From NCBI GenBank assembly GCA_028715605.1, contig JAQURM010000001.1, positions 1 to 64,000 of the forward strand: a DNA stretch of 64,000 nt. The letters run 5' to 3'. The notes below the pieces were generated by a model, which was not told the origin of the DNA, did no database searches, and worked only from the letters and a program-made list of their open reading frames with translations. This DNA is from Desulfovibrionales bacterium (lineage in GTDB: Bacteria; Desulfobacterota; QYQD01). The translations under genes and the position numbers were made by a program. Positions 26,536 to 34,922 of this stretch are shown here, in pieces (positions within the stretch are counted from its first letter, which is position 1; each line of letters begins with the position of its first letter).

Positions 26536-27558
26536 ATGCCGGCGGAGATTAAGACCATAGCCTGGGAAGACGGCCGGGTGGTGATGATCGATCAGCGCAA
26601 ACTTCCCCGGAGAGAAGCCTATGTAGTCTGCCGGGATTACAGGCAGGTCATAGCGGCCATTAAGAAGATGGTTATCCGTGGGGCCCCGGCTATAGGTATT
26701 GCCGCCGCCATGGGGCTGGCTTTAGGCGCCGGGAAATTGAGGGGGAAAGGACGTAAGGATTTCGGCCAAAAATGGGCCATCATGTGCCGGGAAATGGCCG
26801 CTGCCAGGCCTACCGCCGTCAATCTCTTTTGGGCCATCGAACGCATGAACGGCGTGGTTAAACAGTCGTCTTCTGCCGGCCCGGACGAACTGGCCGGGCC
26901 GCTCCAAAAGGAGGCAGAAGCCATATTGGCCGGGGACGTGGCCGCCAACCGGCGCATGGGGGCATTCGGGCAAAAGTTACTGGCAGATGGGGATGTGGTC
27001 CTTACGCATTGCAATGCCGGCGCACTGGCCACAGGCGGCTATGGGACGGCTTTAGGAGTGATCCGGGCCGCCCATGAAGCCGGAAAGAAGGTATCGGTCT
27101 TTGCGGATGAGACGCGCCCTTTTCTCCAGGGCGCCAGGCTTACGGCCTGGGAATTACAGAAATGTGATATCCCCGTGACGTTGATCAGTGATAACGCCGC
27201 AGGTCATCTCCTGAAAACGGGAAAGATTAACGCGGTTATTGTGGGCGCGGATCGCATTGCTGCTAACGGTGACGTGGCTAACAAAATCGGCACCTATTCT
27301 CTCTCCGTCCTGGCCAGGGAAAATGGCGTCCCTTTTTATGTGGCAGCCCCGGAGTCAACCATCGACCGCGCTTTATCCGAAGGTTATAAAATACCCATAG
27401 AGGAACGTTCGCCGGATGAGGTTACCCATTGCGGCGGCCGGAGGATAGCCCCGGAAGGGGTCTCTGCCCTTAACGTGGCCTTTGATGTCACACCCAACGC
27501 CTACGTTACGGCCATTATCACGGAAAAGGGGATTTATCGGGGACCCTATGAGCTATGA
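26536..27558 (+). CDS. mtnA: Methylthioribose-1-phosphate isomerase
   Basis: A 340-residue aIF2B-like isomerase acting in methionine salvage, converting 5-methylthioribose-1-phosphate to the ribulose form. Catalytic Cys lies in [19 protein letters not shown] and the catalytic Asp in [30 protein letters not shown] is the substrate-phosphate region. A strong RBS (AGAGGGG) precedes the ATG 10 bp after gatB. No other mtn genes are adjacent, so in anaerobes the product may enter a partial or alternative salvage route. Confidence 0.95.
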   Translation: MPAEIKTIAWEDGRVVMIDQRKLPRREAYVVCRDYRQVIAAIKKMVIRGAPAIGIAAAMGLALGAGKLRGKGRKDFGQKWAIMCREMAAARPTAVNLFWAIERMNGVVKQSSSAGPDELAGPLQKEAEAILAGDVAANRRMGAFGQKLLADGDVVLTHCNAGALATGGYGTALGVIRAAHEAGKKVSVFADETRPFLQGARLTAWELQKCDIPVTLISDNAAGHLLKTGKINAVIVGADRIAANGDVANKIGTYSLSVLARENGVPFYVAAPESTIDRALSEGYKIPIEERSPDEVTHCGGRRIAPEGVSALNVAFDVTPNAYVTAIITEKGIYRGPYEL

Positions 27559-27630
27559 ACCACGAACTATGAGCAATGTGCCAAATAACAAATAACTGAT
27601 AACGCATAACGGATTCACAAGGAGCAACCA

Positions 27631-28566
27631 ATGGTTCAGAAGGCGGGAAAGATCTGGTTAGACGGGAAATTTGTCAACTGGGACGAGGCCAATGTCCATA
27701 TCCTTACCCATACCCTGCACTATGGTGTGGGAGTATTTGAGGGTATCCGCTGTTACCAATGCCACGATGGCTCATCGGCTGTATTCTGTCTTGATGAACA
27801 TGTGGAACGACTCTTTGACTCGGCGCATATTCTCCAGCTTAACATGCCGTTTTCGCAGAGTGAAATTGCCCGGGCGATCAAAGATACGCTGAAGGTTAAC
27901 GGCCAGAAAGAGTCTTATGTCCGGCCCATTGTTTTTATCGGGGATGGCGTGATGGGCGTCCACCCGCAGAACAACCCCATACGGGTGGCCATCATTACCT
28001 GGCCCTGGGGGGCCTATCTGGGTGAAGAAGGCCTTGCCAAAGGTATCCGGGTCAAGATATCCTCTTTTACGCGTCACCACGTCAATATCATGATGACCAA
28101 GGCCAAGACCGTCGGCAATTATGTCAATTCCGTACTGGCCAAGAGAGAGGCAGTTCATGATGGTTACGATGAGGCTATTCTTTTAGACCCGGAAGGCTAC
28201 GTCTGCGAGGCCAGCGGTGAAAATATCTTCATCGTCAAACGGGGCATACTTAAGACACCGCCTCTTACTTCCATATTGCCGGGCGTTACGCGGCGTTGTG
28301 TGCTCACTATCGCGCGTGACCTTAATATCCCGGTGGTGGAAGAACGTTTCTCCCGGGATGAGCTTTATATTGCCGACGAGTCATTTTTCTCCGGCACTGC
28401 GGCTGAAATGACGCCTATCCGTGAGGTGGACAACCGGGTCATCGGCCAGGGTTCTCCCGGATCAATAACTCAGGCTATCCGCTCGGTCTTTTTCGACGCC
28501 ATCCGCGGCAAGAGCAAAAAATATAAACAATGGTTGTCCTATGTGAGTAAAAAAGCGACAAGCTGA
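27631..28566 (+). CDS. ilvE: Branched-chain amino acid aminotransferase
   Basis: A 311-residue class IV PLP aminotransferase transferring amino groups to branched-chain 2-oxo acids. Signature features: [14 protein letters not shown] near the start, the PLP Lys region [12 protein letters not shown], and [10 protein letters not shown] with SILPGVTR for cofactor phosphate binding. The RBS AAGGAGC precedes ATG. It is convergent with the cooC-like gene with only 4 bp between stops, so their transcripts overlap. Confidence 0.95.
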   Translation: MVQKAGKIWLDGKFVNWDEANVHILTHTLHYGVGVFEGIRCYQCHDGSSAVFCLDEHVERLFDSAHILQLNMPFSQSEIARAIKDTLKVNGQKESYVRPIVFIGDGVMGVHPQNNPIRVAIITWPWGAYLGEEGLAKGIRVKISSFTRHHVNIMMTKAKTVGNYVNSVLAKREAVHDGYDEAILLDPEGYVCEASGENIFIVKRGILKTPPLTSILPGVTRRCVLTIARDLNIPVVEERFSRDELYIADESFFSGTAAEMTPIREVDNRVIGQGSPGSITQAIRSVFFDAIRGKSKKYKQWLSYVSKKATS

Positions 28567-28570
28567 AAGC

Positions 28571-29338
28571 TCAAGGCTGTAGGCTGATTAACGCATCAAA
28601 TATCGCCTCTGCATCCCGCACCGCTGCCGATTCGGATGGCAGATCCAGGAAGGACAGCTTCTTTAATTCGTAGGTGGCGAGAAGGGTATCCTGCCTGATG
28701 GTCCCGCCCAGAACCAATCCGGATTTATTGATCTCCTCCCGTAACACCGGATCCAATCCGTCCGGGGTGCGATTCACGATGAGGACCTTCTTGCCGACGT
28801 GCACGTCCAAGTGCGTAGTGAGATCCGCAATGCGTTTGGCCGTCATTATGCCGCGCGGCCCCGGATCGGATACAGAAATCAATACGTCAATCTCGCGCAG
28901 ATTGAGGCGGCTTAGATGCTCCATACCGGCCTCGTTATCTACTATAACTATCCTGTAATTCCTGGTTAATATCTCAAGATACTTGGCCAGGAGATTGTTG
29001 GCCGCGCAATAACAGCCGGGTCCCTCAGGCTGTCCCATGATCAGAAGATCAAAGCCTTTTGACTCGATTAAAGCCTCTTGCATCTTGTATTCGATATAGG
29101 TCTCCTTCGTCATACCGATAGGAACAGCCGTCTTCATCTCATCTCTTACCTGTCCCAAAGTGCGTTCTACTTTCAGGCCGAGCAGTTCATTAAGATTGGC
29201 ATTGGCGTCGGCGTCCACCACCAATACAGGCAGCAGATTTTTATTCAACAAATACCTTATCAGAAGGGCAGATATGGTGGTTTTACCCGTGCCGCCCTTA
29301 CCCGCCATAGCTATGACGAAAGTCCGCAAGTTATCCAT
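28571..29338 (-). CDS. cooC: CooC/AcsF-type nickel-insertion ATPase
   Basis: About 255 residues, a MinD-like ATPase with the deviant P-loop GKGGTGKTT and the carbon-monoxide-dehydrogenase maturation signature PEGPGCYCAANNLL (CxC motif that binds metal at the dimer interface), plus VVDNEAGMEHLSR. CooC-type proteins help insert nickel into CODH or acetyl-CoA synthase. ATG at 29338 (RBS GGGGTG) overlaps the upstream RACo-like gene by 8 bp; a GTG 9 bp earlier is possible. No CODH structural gene is in the window. The pair implies acetyl-CoA pathway or CO metabolism. Confidence 0.9.
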   Translation of the reverse strand: MDNLRTFVIAMAGKGGTGKTTISALLIRYLLNKNLLPVLVVDADANANLNELLGLKVERTLGQVRDEMKTAVPIGMTKETYIEYKMQEALIESKGFDLLIMGQPEGPGCYCAANNLLAKYLEILTRNYRIVIVDNEAGMEHLSRLNLREIDVLISVSDPGPRGIMTAKRIADLTTHLDVHVGKKVLIVNRTPDGLDPVLREEINKSGLVLGGTIRQDTLLATYELKKLSFLDLPSESAAVRDAEAIFDALISLQP

Positions 29339-31250
29339 TTTGCGCACCCCAACAATTTATTCGTTTCCATACCAAGGGAAAGAGCTGACGATCGGTATGG
29401 GGCAGAAAGAGGGATGATATATAATGCTCCATAAAGCGGGGATTTTCGCTTAGTTCAAAGTTGGTCATCGTATTGGCTACTTTTTCACGCTCTTCCATGA
29501 CGCCCACAGAACAAATAGCGGCCTTTACCCCGAGAAGAGAGCCATTGCCTACAAAATAGAAACAATCCCTGGGCAGATCCGGGAGAAGGCCGATGGTGAT
29601 CGCCTGTTCGATATCCAGAAAACTGCCAAAGGCGCCGGCGATCAAAACGCGTTCTATGTCTGAAATAGACAGACCTACCGCCTCGGCGAGGGTAAGATAA
29701 CCGGCAAACATGGCCCCCTTGGCCCGGATGAGATTTTCTATATCCACCTCGGTAAGGACTATATCTTCCCCGGTAGCCGTGTTTTCACCATACACGATCA
29801 CGTATTCATAGCCATCCCGACCCTCGCGTATGCGTCCTGTACAGAGGCCACGGTTAAACTTGCCCTGTTGGTCAATTATACATCCTTCCATAAGGCTGGA
29901 CACCAGGCTGATTAATCCTGTACCACAAATCCCTTTGGGCTTCGCCATACCGATAGCGACTATCATGGGCTCGCAGGTTTCCGGATGCACATGCACGGCC
30001 TCGATAGCGCCGGGCATGGCCCGTAGGCCGTGCCTGATGCCGCCTCCTTCGAAGGCCGGGCCGGCGGAGCAGGAGGCGCATACCAGCCATTCCCGGTTTC
30101 CCAGGACGATTTCCCCGTTCGTGCCGATATCAATATACAGGGTGAGTTCCGACCGTTCAAAGATCCTGGAAGCGATCACCCCGGCTACAATATCCCCGCC
30201 TACATAACTGGCGATAGAAGGAAATATATCCAGGGTAACGTAGGAAGGCACATCCAGGCCGATTTCCCTGGCCCGGAGGCGGGGATAGGTCCTGGCCACT
30301 GGTGTATAGGGGGCTTCCCGCAGGTATTTAGGATCCAGGCCCAGTAATAGATGGCTCATGGTCGTGTTACCGGCGGCGGAAATGTAGTATATGTTTTCTT
30401 TAGACACGCCTGCTTTGTTCACTAATTCCCGGATGAGAGCGTTTAGTTTTTCCACCACCCTGGCCTGAAGGACCTTAAGGCCGTCTCCTTTTTGCGAAAA
30501 GATAATCCGGGATATGACATCTTCGCCAAAACCGATCTGCGGGTTGTAATCTGACACCTCTGCGGCAACCTCCCCACTATTTGAGTCCACCAAATAAGTG
30601 CAAAGGGTGGTAGTGCCGACGTCTATGGCTACCGCGTAATCTTTGGCCCTGGTATCTCCGGGTTCTATCTCTATAATGAGCGCCGGCCGCGGCGGATCAT
30701 AACGCAGAGTAGCCGTGACCGCCCAATCCTGCGCCCTTAATACATGGGGCAATCTGATAATAAGCGAGGGATCGATTTCTATCTCCTGCAGACCAAAACC
30801 GACCTTGAGTCCACGCTTAAGGCGGGACAAATCACTTATATTATCGCGGGATGTAGGAGGGGATAGCTGCAGAAACTTTTTTTGCGCTACCGGGGAAAAA
30901 GGTCTGGAGATGAGCAGCCCTTCACGGCCGGCATCTCTGGCCAGAGAGATACCTGTCGAAGGGATCTTGCGTGCCAACGCACCGCGATCGAGATGCGAAA
31001 CGACAGGTATGGTTACCCCTACATCACCCTGCACAAAGGTCTTACAGGCCTGCCAGTACCCGGCTTCGTCCTGTTCACCCGTGACATTACCGTTTTCTAT
31101 CTTGACCTTACACCGTCCGCAGACTCCGGCCCCGCCACAAGAGGCATTGATGTGCACGCCCGCCATCATGGCTGCCTTTAACAGATTTTCTCCCGCGTCA
31201 ACAAATACCTCTTTATTATCCGGTAAAAAACGAACTCTGCTTTTTGCCAT
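29331..31250 (-). CDS. RACo-like ASKHA activator of corrinoid iron-sulfur proteins
   Basis: A 639-residue protein with an N-terminal 2Fe-2S ferredoxin domain (Cys38, Cys44, Cys47 in CGGAGVCGRC, then Cys69), a linker domain, and a C-terminal DUF4445 actin-like ATPase domain (AIDVGTTTLCTY, YIDIGTNGEIVLGN, CSAGPAFEGGGI). RACo/AcsV proteins use ATP to restore the Co(I) state of corrinoid proteins for methyl transfer in the acetyl-CoA pathway; related proteins serve O-demethylases. Overlap with the cooC-like gene (8 bp) supports the carbonyl-branch role. Which corrinoid protein it serves cannot be seen here. Confidence 0.9.
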   Translation of the reverse strand: MAKSRVRFLPDNKEVFVDAGENLLKAAMMAGVHINASCGGAGVCGRCKVKIENGNVTGEQDEAGYWQACKTFVQGDVGVTIPVVSHLDRGALARKIPSTGISLARDAGREGLLISRPFSPVAQKKFLQLSPPTSRDNISDLSRLKRGLKVGFGLQEIEIDPSLIIRLPHVLRAQDWAVTATLRYDPPRPALIIEIEPGDTRAKDYAVAIDVGTTTLCTYLVDSNSGEVAAEVSDYNPQIGFGEDVISRIIFSQKGDGLKVLQARVVEKLNALIRELVNKAGVSKENIYYISAAGNTTMSHLLLGLDPKYLREAPYTPVARTYPRLRAREIGLDVPSYVTLDIFPSIASYVGGDIVAGVIASRIFERSELTLYIDIGTNGEIVLGNREWLVCASCSAGPAFEGGGIRHGLRAMPGAIEAVHVHPETCEPMIVAIGMAKPKGICGTGLISLVSSLMEGCIIDQQGKFNRGLCTGRIREGRDGYEYVIVYGENTATGEDIVLTEVDIENLIRAKGAMFAGYLTLAEAVGLSISDIERVLIAGAFGSFLDIEQAITIGLLPDLPRDCFYFVGNGSLLGVKAAICSVGVMEEREKVANTMTNFELSENPRFMEHYISSLFLPHTDRQLFPLVWKRINCWGAQNG

Positions 31251-31375
31251 ATCCCTTTCCCGCTGGTATTTATAGATGGGATATTATAACTGGAAATGTC
31301 TTGGGGTCAATGGAATAGATTTACGAGGAGCAACCGGACGACTTCAGACCTGCTTCATATTGAGGAAAAAATCCG

Positions 31376-31406
31376 TTTAGCGCCTGGAAAAACTCCAGGC
31401 GCTAAA
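31376..31406 (-). terminator. Rho-independent terminator of the desulforedoxin-like gene
   Basis: Perfect 13-bp stem TTTAGCGCCTGGA/TCCAGGCGCTAAA with loop of 5. On the minus strand it is followed after a few bases by TTTTTT (CGGATTTTTTCC). It lies about 50 bp after the stop at 31454. Confidence 0.75.
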
Positions 31407-31453
31407 ACTAAACCGCTTTTTACCAGCCGTAAAAAGGCCTTAAATCAAAACGC

Positions 31454-31762
31454 TTATTTCTTTTTCTTGCTCGTTTTGGCCGCTGCTTTTTTGGTAGCAG
31501 TTTTAGTTGCAGAACCCTTCCTGGCTGCGGGTTTAGCCTTGGCCGCGGCCTTTTTTGCCGTTGCTTTCTTGGCAGCAGGCTTGGCCGGTTTATTCTTTTG
31601 TGCAGCTAATTTGCGGGCCTTGTTGGCAGCCAGCTTACCTTTGCCCATAGGCTTCTTGCAGCAAAGCATGCTCACATCGGCACAGCCACAGGGTTCGGCT
31701 ACGGTCAGAATCAAGCCGCAAGCTTCACAACTCAAAAGATCACCCTTTTTCAATTTCGGCAT
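31454..31762 (-). CDS. Desulforedoxin-like domain fused to a Lys/Ala-rich tail
   Basis: 102 residues. ATG at 31762 follows AGGAGG with 8-nt spacing, so this start is preferred to one 36 bp upstream. Residues 1-40 resemble desulforedoxin: CEAC (Cys12, Cys15) and CC (Cys34-Cys35) followed by KKPM, the pattern of the rubredoxin-type iron site; two extra Cys (25, 27) lie between. Residues 41-102 are nearly all Lys and Ala with some Pro, Thr and Arg (AAKKATAKKAAAKAK), like histone H1-type tails. It has its own terminator. An Fe or Zn centre tethered to nucleic acid or another polyanion is inference. Confidence 0.85.
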   Translation of the reverse strand: MPKLKKGDLLSCEACGLILTVAEPCGCADVSMLCCKKPMGKGKLAANKARKLAAQKNKPAKPAAKKATAKKAAAKAKPAARKGSATKTATKKAAAKTSKKKK

Positions 31763-32071
31763 GTCTAATTCCTCCTGGAACGAGATTTTAGGCGCCACGC
31801 AGTCTTGCGTTTATTGACGCCGCTTACAACCGCAATAACCATCGAAATCTTTTTATATAAATTACCTGCAAATTTCAATACATTATTTGCGGCTACGGAC
31901 ATTTATTGTTGTGTCTCTGTTCTTATCGGGCGTTTATGAAATCACTTAAATAGTCATTAGTTGTCAGCGATAAGTTGTAATATAAGGCTGATTAGCTATG
32001 AGACTGTAGGATGTTAAAAAGAGGATGGTTGATAAGGTGAGGTTTGCGGGTGGCGGGTTAGCTATACGATC
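31763..32071. other. Upstream region of the desulforedoxin-like gene
   Basis: No further gene seen. On the minus strand TTGAAA (31878-31873) and TATAAA (31857-31852) are promoter-like, but their spacing of 15 bp is short. Confidence 0.4.
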
Positions 32072-32464
32072 TCATTTTGTTTTAAAGAAAATCCATTGAT
32101 TGCCGCGGGTGTGGATGAGGGCATAACGGCCGATAAGCCTTTCGCCACGAAGGTGAAAAACGATCTTTCCTTCTTCCCGCGATTCCAAATCAAATTGACC
32201 CTTATCCCATACTGAGACAATGCCAGCTCCGTATTGAGCTTCTGGAATGGTGCCTTCAAAGTATATGTAGTCTAAAGGGTGATCTTCGGTCTGGACGGCC
32301 AGGCGTTTAACGCCCGCATCGGTTGGCGGCTCCTTGGGGATAGCCCAGCTCTTAAGCACACCGTCCAGCTCCAGGCGAAGGTCATAGTGCAGGTGCGTAG
32401 CCTGATGTTCCTGTATAGAAAAGCGTTGCGGGCTTGTTTTATAGATAGGCATCCAACAACCCAT
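32072..32464 (-). CDS. Stand-alone LigD-type 3'-phosphoesterase domain
   Basis: A 130-residue protein matching only the phosphoesterase domain of DNA ligase D: RFSIQEHQATHLHYDLRLELDGVLKSWAIPK has the metal/active-site His-x-His-x-Asp-x-Arg pattern, followed by EDHPLDYIYFEGTIPE and GxGxVxVWD-like AGIVSVWDKG. The domain trims 3'-phosphate and 3'-ribonucleotide ends in NHEJ. No ligase, polymerase or Ku gene is adjacent. Stand-alone versions are known in bacteria and archaea. The start is uncertain: ATG at 32464 or 32452, neither with a clear RBS. It abuts the inverted repeat of the GxxExxY element. Confidence 0.88.
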   Translation of the reverse strand: MGCWMPIYKTSPQRFSIQEHQATHLHYDLRLELDGVLKSWAIPKEPPTDAGVKRLAVQTEDHPLDYIYFEGTIPEAQYGAGIVSVWDKGQFDLESREEGKIVFHLRGERLIGRYALIHTRGNQWIFFKTK

Positions 32465-32481
32465 CCATAGAAGTTATTACC

Positions 32482-32926
32482 TCACGCAAAGGCGCAAAGG
32501 CGCCAATTTATTCTTTTAGGCCGTTTACGACCCTTGATATACCGTCGCGTAGCTCCGAGCTAAAATTTATCAAAAGGCCCAATCTTTTGTCAGCCAATCT
32601 CAGATAAGTCAGCAACTGCTTCTTATGTACAGGACTCACTGTTTCAACAGACTTAAGTTCTACAATAACTTTATCTTCTACAATCAAGTCTGCACGGAAT
32701 CCCTCGTCGAACTTAACATCTTCATAAACAATGGCCACAGGTACCTGTCGTTCAACCGTCACCCCTCTTTTTTTCAGCTCATAGGCCAAAACAACTTCAT
32801 ATACTGTCTCCAAAAGCCCTGGGCCAAGCTTTCTGTGAACCTGATACGCAGCATCAACAACTTCCTTAGCTATCTCGTTTTCATTCATAATTTTTTCTAT
32901 CTTTGCGTCTTAGCGCCTTTGCGTGA
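32482..32926. mobile_element. GxxExxY gene cassette bounded by 14-bp inverted repeats
   Basis: TCACGCAAAGGCGC (32482-32495) and GCGCCTTTGCGTGA (32913-32926) are perfect inverted repeats enclosing one 381-bp gene. A deletion derivative lies at 35896-36032 and short relatives at 24871-24950 and 34844-34922. No transposase is encoded, so movement would need a helper. Calling it mobile is inference from repeat structure and copy number. Confidence 0.55.
32508..32888 (-). CDS. GxxExxY family protein (putative nuclease fold)
   Basis: 126 residues with the defining motif GLLETVY (Gly24, Glu27, Tyr30) in LGPGLLETVYE, then DEGFRADLIVEDKVIVELKSVE, a D-x-n-E-x-K pattern like PD-(D/E)XK nucleases. The family is widespread, small and of unproven function. 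The gene sits exactly between inverted repeats. Its start ATG at 32888 has no strong RBS. Confidence 0.9.
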   Translation of the reverse strand: MNENEIAKEVVDAAYQVHRKLGPGLLETVYEVVLAYELKKRGVTVERQVPVAIVYEDVKFDEGFRADLIVEDKVIVELKSVETVSPVHKKQLLTYLRLADKRLGLLINFSSELRDGISRVVNGLKE

Positions 32927-32948
32927 GATATTTAATCTGTGGATTCGT

Positions 32949-34820
32949 TTAGACCTCCTGCGGAGTGTATTCCGGGACGATCTCCTTCAGTTTTTGTTTA
33001 ATGCCTGCCGCATCCCTGGCATCGGCCAGTTTCACAAGTTCCCGAATATTCTTTTCCAAATCATTTTTTGTAAGAAGGCCGGATCCGTTCTGTTTCAGGA
33101 CGAGGATTTTATCATGGCCGGTGGGAGCAACCTCCTCACCGACAACTACCAGCTCTTCATGTAGTTTTTCACCCGGTCTGAGCCCTATAAACTCGATATC
33201 GATATCTTTTTCAGGCTCAAGTCCGGAAAGTTTGATTAAATCCCTGGCCATATCCACAATCTTAACCGGTGTCCCCATGTCCAGGATGAACACTTCGGCA
33301 TCCTTTCCCATAGTCCCAGCCTGCAATATAAGTTGCACGGCCTCCGGTATAGTCATGAAATAGCGGGTCACTTCAGGGTGAGTTACGGTAACCGGTCCGC
33401 CCTGCTCAATCTGTTTTTTAAATAACGGAATTACACTGCCGGAACTCCCCACCACATTCCCGAACCGTACCGCCATAAACCTGGTAAGACCAGGATTGGC
33501 ATGGGTCTGGACAAGCAGTTCGGTTACCCTCTTTGAGGCCCCCATAACATTAGTCGGATTAACGGCCTTGTCAGTTGAGACCAGAACAAACCGTTCTATG
33601 CCGGAATCACAGGCTACCTCTATAACATTCTTTGATCCCAGGATGTTGTTATATATAGCTTCCCAAGGATTAAGTTCTAACATGGGCACGTGCTTATATG
33701 CGGCGGCGTGGAACACTACTTCCGGGCGATATCTTTCAAAGATAGCCTTAATCTCGCCTTTATGGCGAATATCCCCCAAGACCGGAATGTATCTTATATA
33801 CGAAAAGTTTCGCCACATATCCATTTCGATGTCGTAGAGATTCTTCTCCGTCCGGTCCAGCAGCATTAGGTGTGCCGGATTATACCGGGCAATTTGCCGG
33901 CACAATTCAGAACCAATGGAGCCTCCGGCGCCTGTGATCAAGATCCTTTTCCCTTGCAAGTATCGGCCAATCTTCTCTTTTTCTAAGTGTACAGGCTCCC
34001 GCCCCAAAAGGTCTTCATAGGATACATCTCGAATGGATTTTACACTCACCCGGCCATCGATCAATTCACCAATTCCGGGGATTGTCTTGTATTTAACTTT
34101 CGTCTGCTTACAAAGTTCAACTATCCTCTTCATCTGATTGCCGGTAGCAGAAGGGATGGCTATCAGGATTTCTTCTATCCTTTTTTTAATTACAAATTCT
34201 TTTAGTTCGTCTATGACGCCAAGAACAGGTACTCCATGTATAGACCTACCAACCTTATTTGAATCATCATCCAAAAAACCGATAACGTCATATTCCAAAT
34301 GGGCGTTGTCCCTAATCTCGCGCAGCATTTTCTCCCCCGCGCTGCCAGCCCCGATAATAAGTAACCTTCGACCTTTTTGCTGCCCATTTCGTCTTATAAT
34401 GGTCAAGGAATGGCCGTCAGTGACAAAAAGGAGGCGGACCGCCAAACGGAAACCCGAAATGAAGATAAGGGTCAGAATCGCATCAATCACAAAGACAGAA
34501 CGCGGATAGCCTTGAAAACGGTGGAACATGAGGATAGAGACCATTACGACCATCGTACTAATAGAAACAGCCTTTATGATATTCAGGAGGTCGGCTATGC
34601 TTGTGTAACGCCACATGCCCCTATAAAGCTTAAACCAGTAAAAGAATAAGAGCTTACTTATTACAACCGGGATGATACTCTTTTTCAAAATAACCATGTA
34701 ATCCTGTGGAATGTGGAATTCAAACCGGAGGGCATAGGCGAGGACGTAGGAGATTCCGAGTAAAGCAATATCCCCTGCCAACATCACCCAGAAATTTTTA
34801 TTGCGTAGAAGGACTTTCAT
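32949..34820 (-). CDS. Membrane-bound nucleotide-sugar dehydratase (PglF/CapD/WbpM-like)
   Basis: A 623-residue polysaccharide protein: four N-terminal membrane helices (about 10-110), a first Rossmann domain (GAGSAGEKMLREI) and a catalytic SDR domain starting GAGGSIGSELCRQI. The active site carries TDKAVNPTNVMGASKR, the form typical of UDP-GlcNAc 4,6-dehydratases of the FlaA1/PglF type. Product would be a UDP-4-keto-6-deoxy sugar feeding QuiNAc, bacillosamine or nonulosonate synthesis. It is the last gene of the minus-strand polysaccharide locus, next to the WecA-like transferase, as in many O-antigen clusters. Confidence 0.92.
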   Translation of the reverse strand: MKVLLRNKNFWVMLAGDIALLGISYVLAYALRFEFHIPQDYMVILKKSIIPVVISKLLFFYWFKLYRGMWRYTSIADLLNIIKAVSISTMVVMVSILMFHRFQGYPRSVFVIDAILTLIFISGFRLAVRLLFVTDGHSLTIIRRNGQQKGRRLLIIGAGSAGEKMLREIRDNAHLEYDVIGFLDDDSNKVGRSIHGVPVLGVIDELKEFVIKKRIEEILIAIPSATGNQMKRIVELCKQTKVKYKTIPGIGELIDGRVSVKSIRDVSYEDLLGREPVHLEKEKIGRYLQGKRILITGAGGSIGSELCRQIARYNPAHLMLLDRTEKNLYDIEMDMWRNFSYIRYIPVLGDIRHKGEIKAIFERYRPEVVFHAAAYKHVPMLELNPWEAIYNNILGSKNVIEVACDSGIERFVLVSTDKAVNPTNVMGASKRVTELLVQTHANPGLTRFMAVRFGNVVGSSGSVIPLFKKQIEQGGPVTVTHPEVTRYFMTIPEAVQLILQAGTMGKDAEVFILDMGTPVKIVDMARDLIKLSGLEPEKDIDIEFIGLRPGEKLHEELVVVGEEVAPTGHDKILVLKQNGSGLLTKNDLEKNIRELVKLADARDAAGIKQKLKEIVPEYTPQEV

Positions 34821-34843
34821 TGATTTCGCTAATATTTTAATAG

Positions 34844-34922
34844 CTCACCGCAGAGCACACAGAAAACGCAGAGTCTTAAAGATCATTATCTTTTAGGTCG
34901 TTCTTTGCGCCTTCGCGGTGAG
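34844..34922. repeat. Short inverted-repeat element between polysaccharide genes
   Basis: CTCACCGC (34844-34851) and GCGGTGAG (34915-34922) bound 79 bp that include TTATCTTTTAGGTCGTT, matching the 3' end of the GxxExxY cassette. Its right arm is translated as the last codons of the neighbouring transferase gene. Confidence 0.5.

Noticed and set aside
29830-30207. Plus-strand frames over the RACo-like gene
   Set aside because: Antisense to a gene with complete ferredoxin and ASKHA motifs.
31376-31406. Perfect 13-bp palindrome as an operator
   Set aside because: Position after a stop codon and the T-run on the minus strand fit a terminator better.
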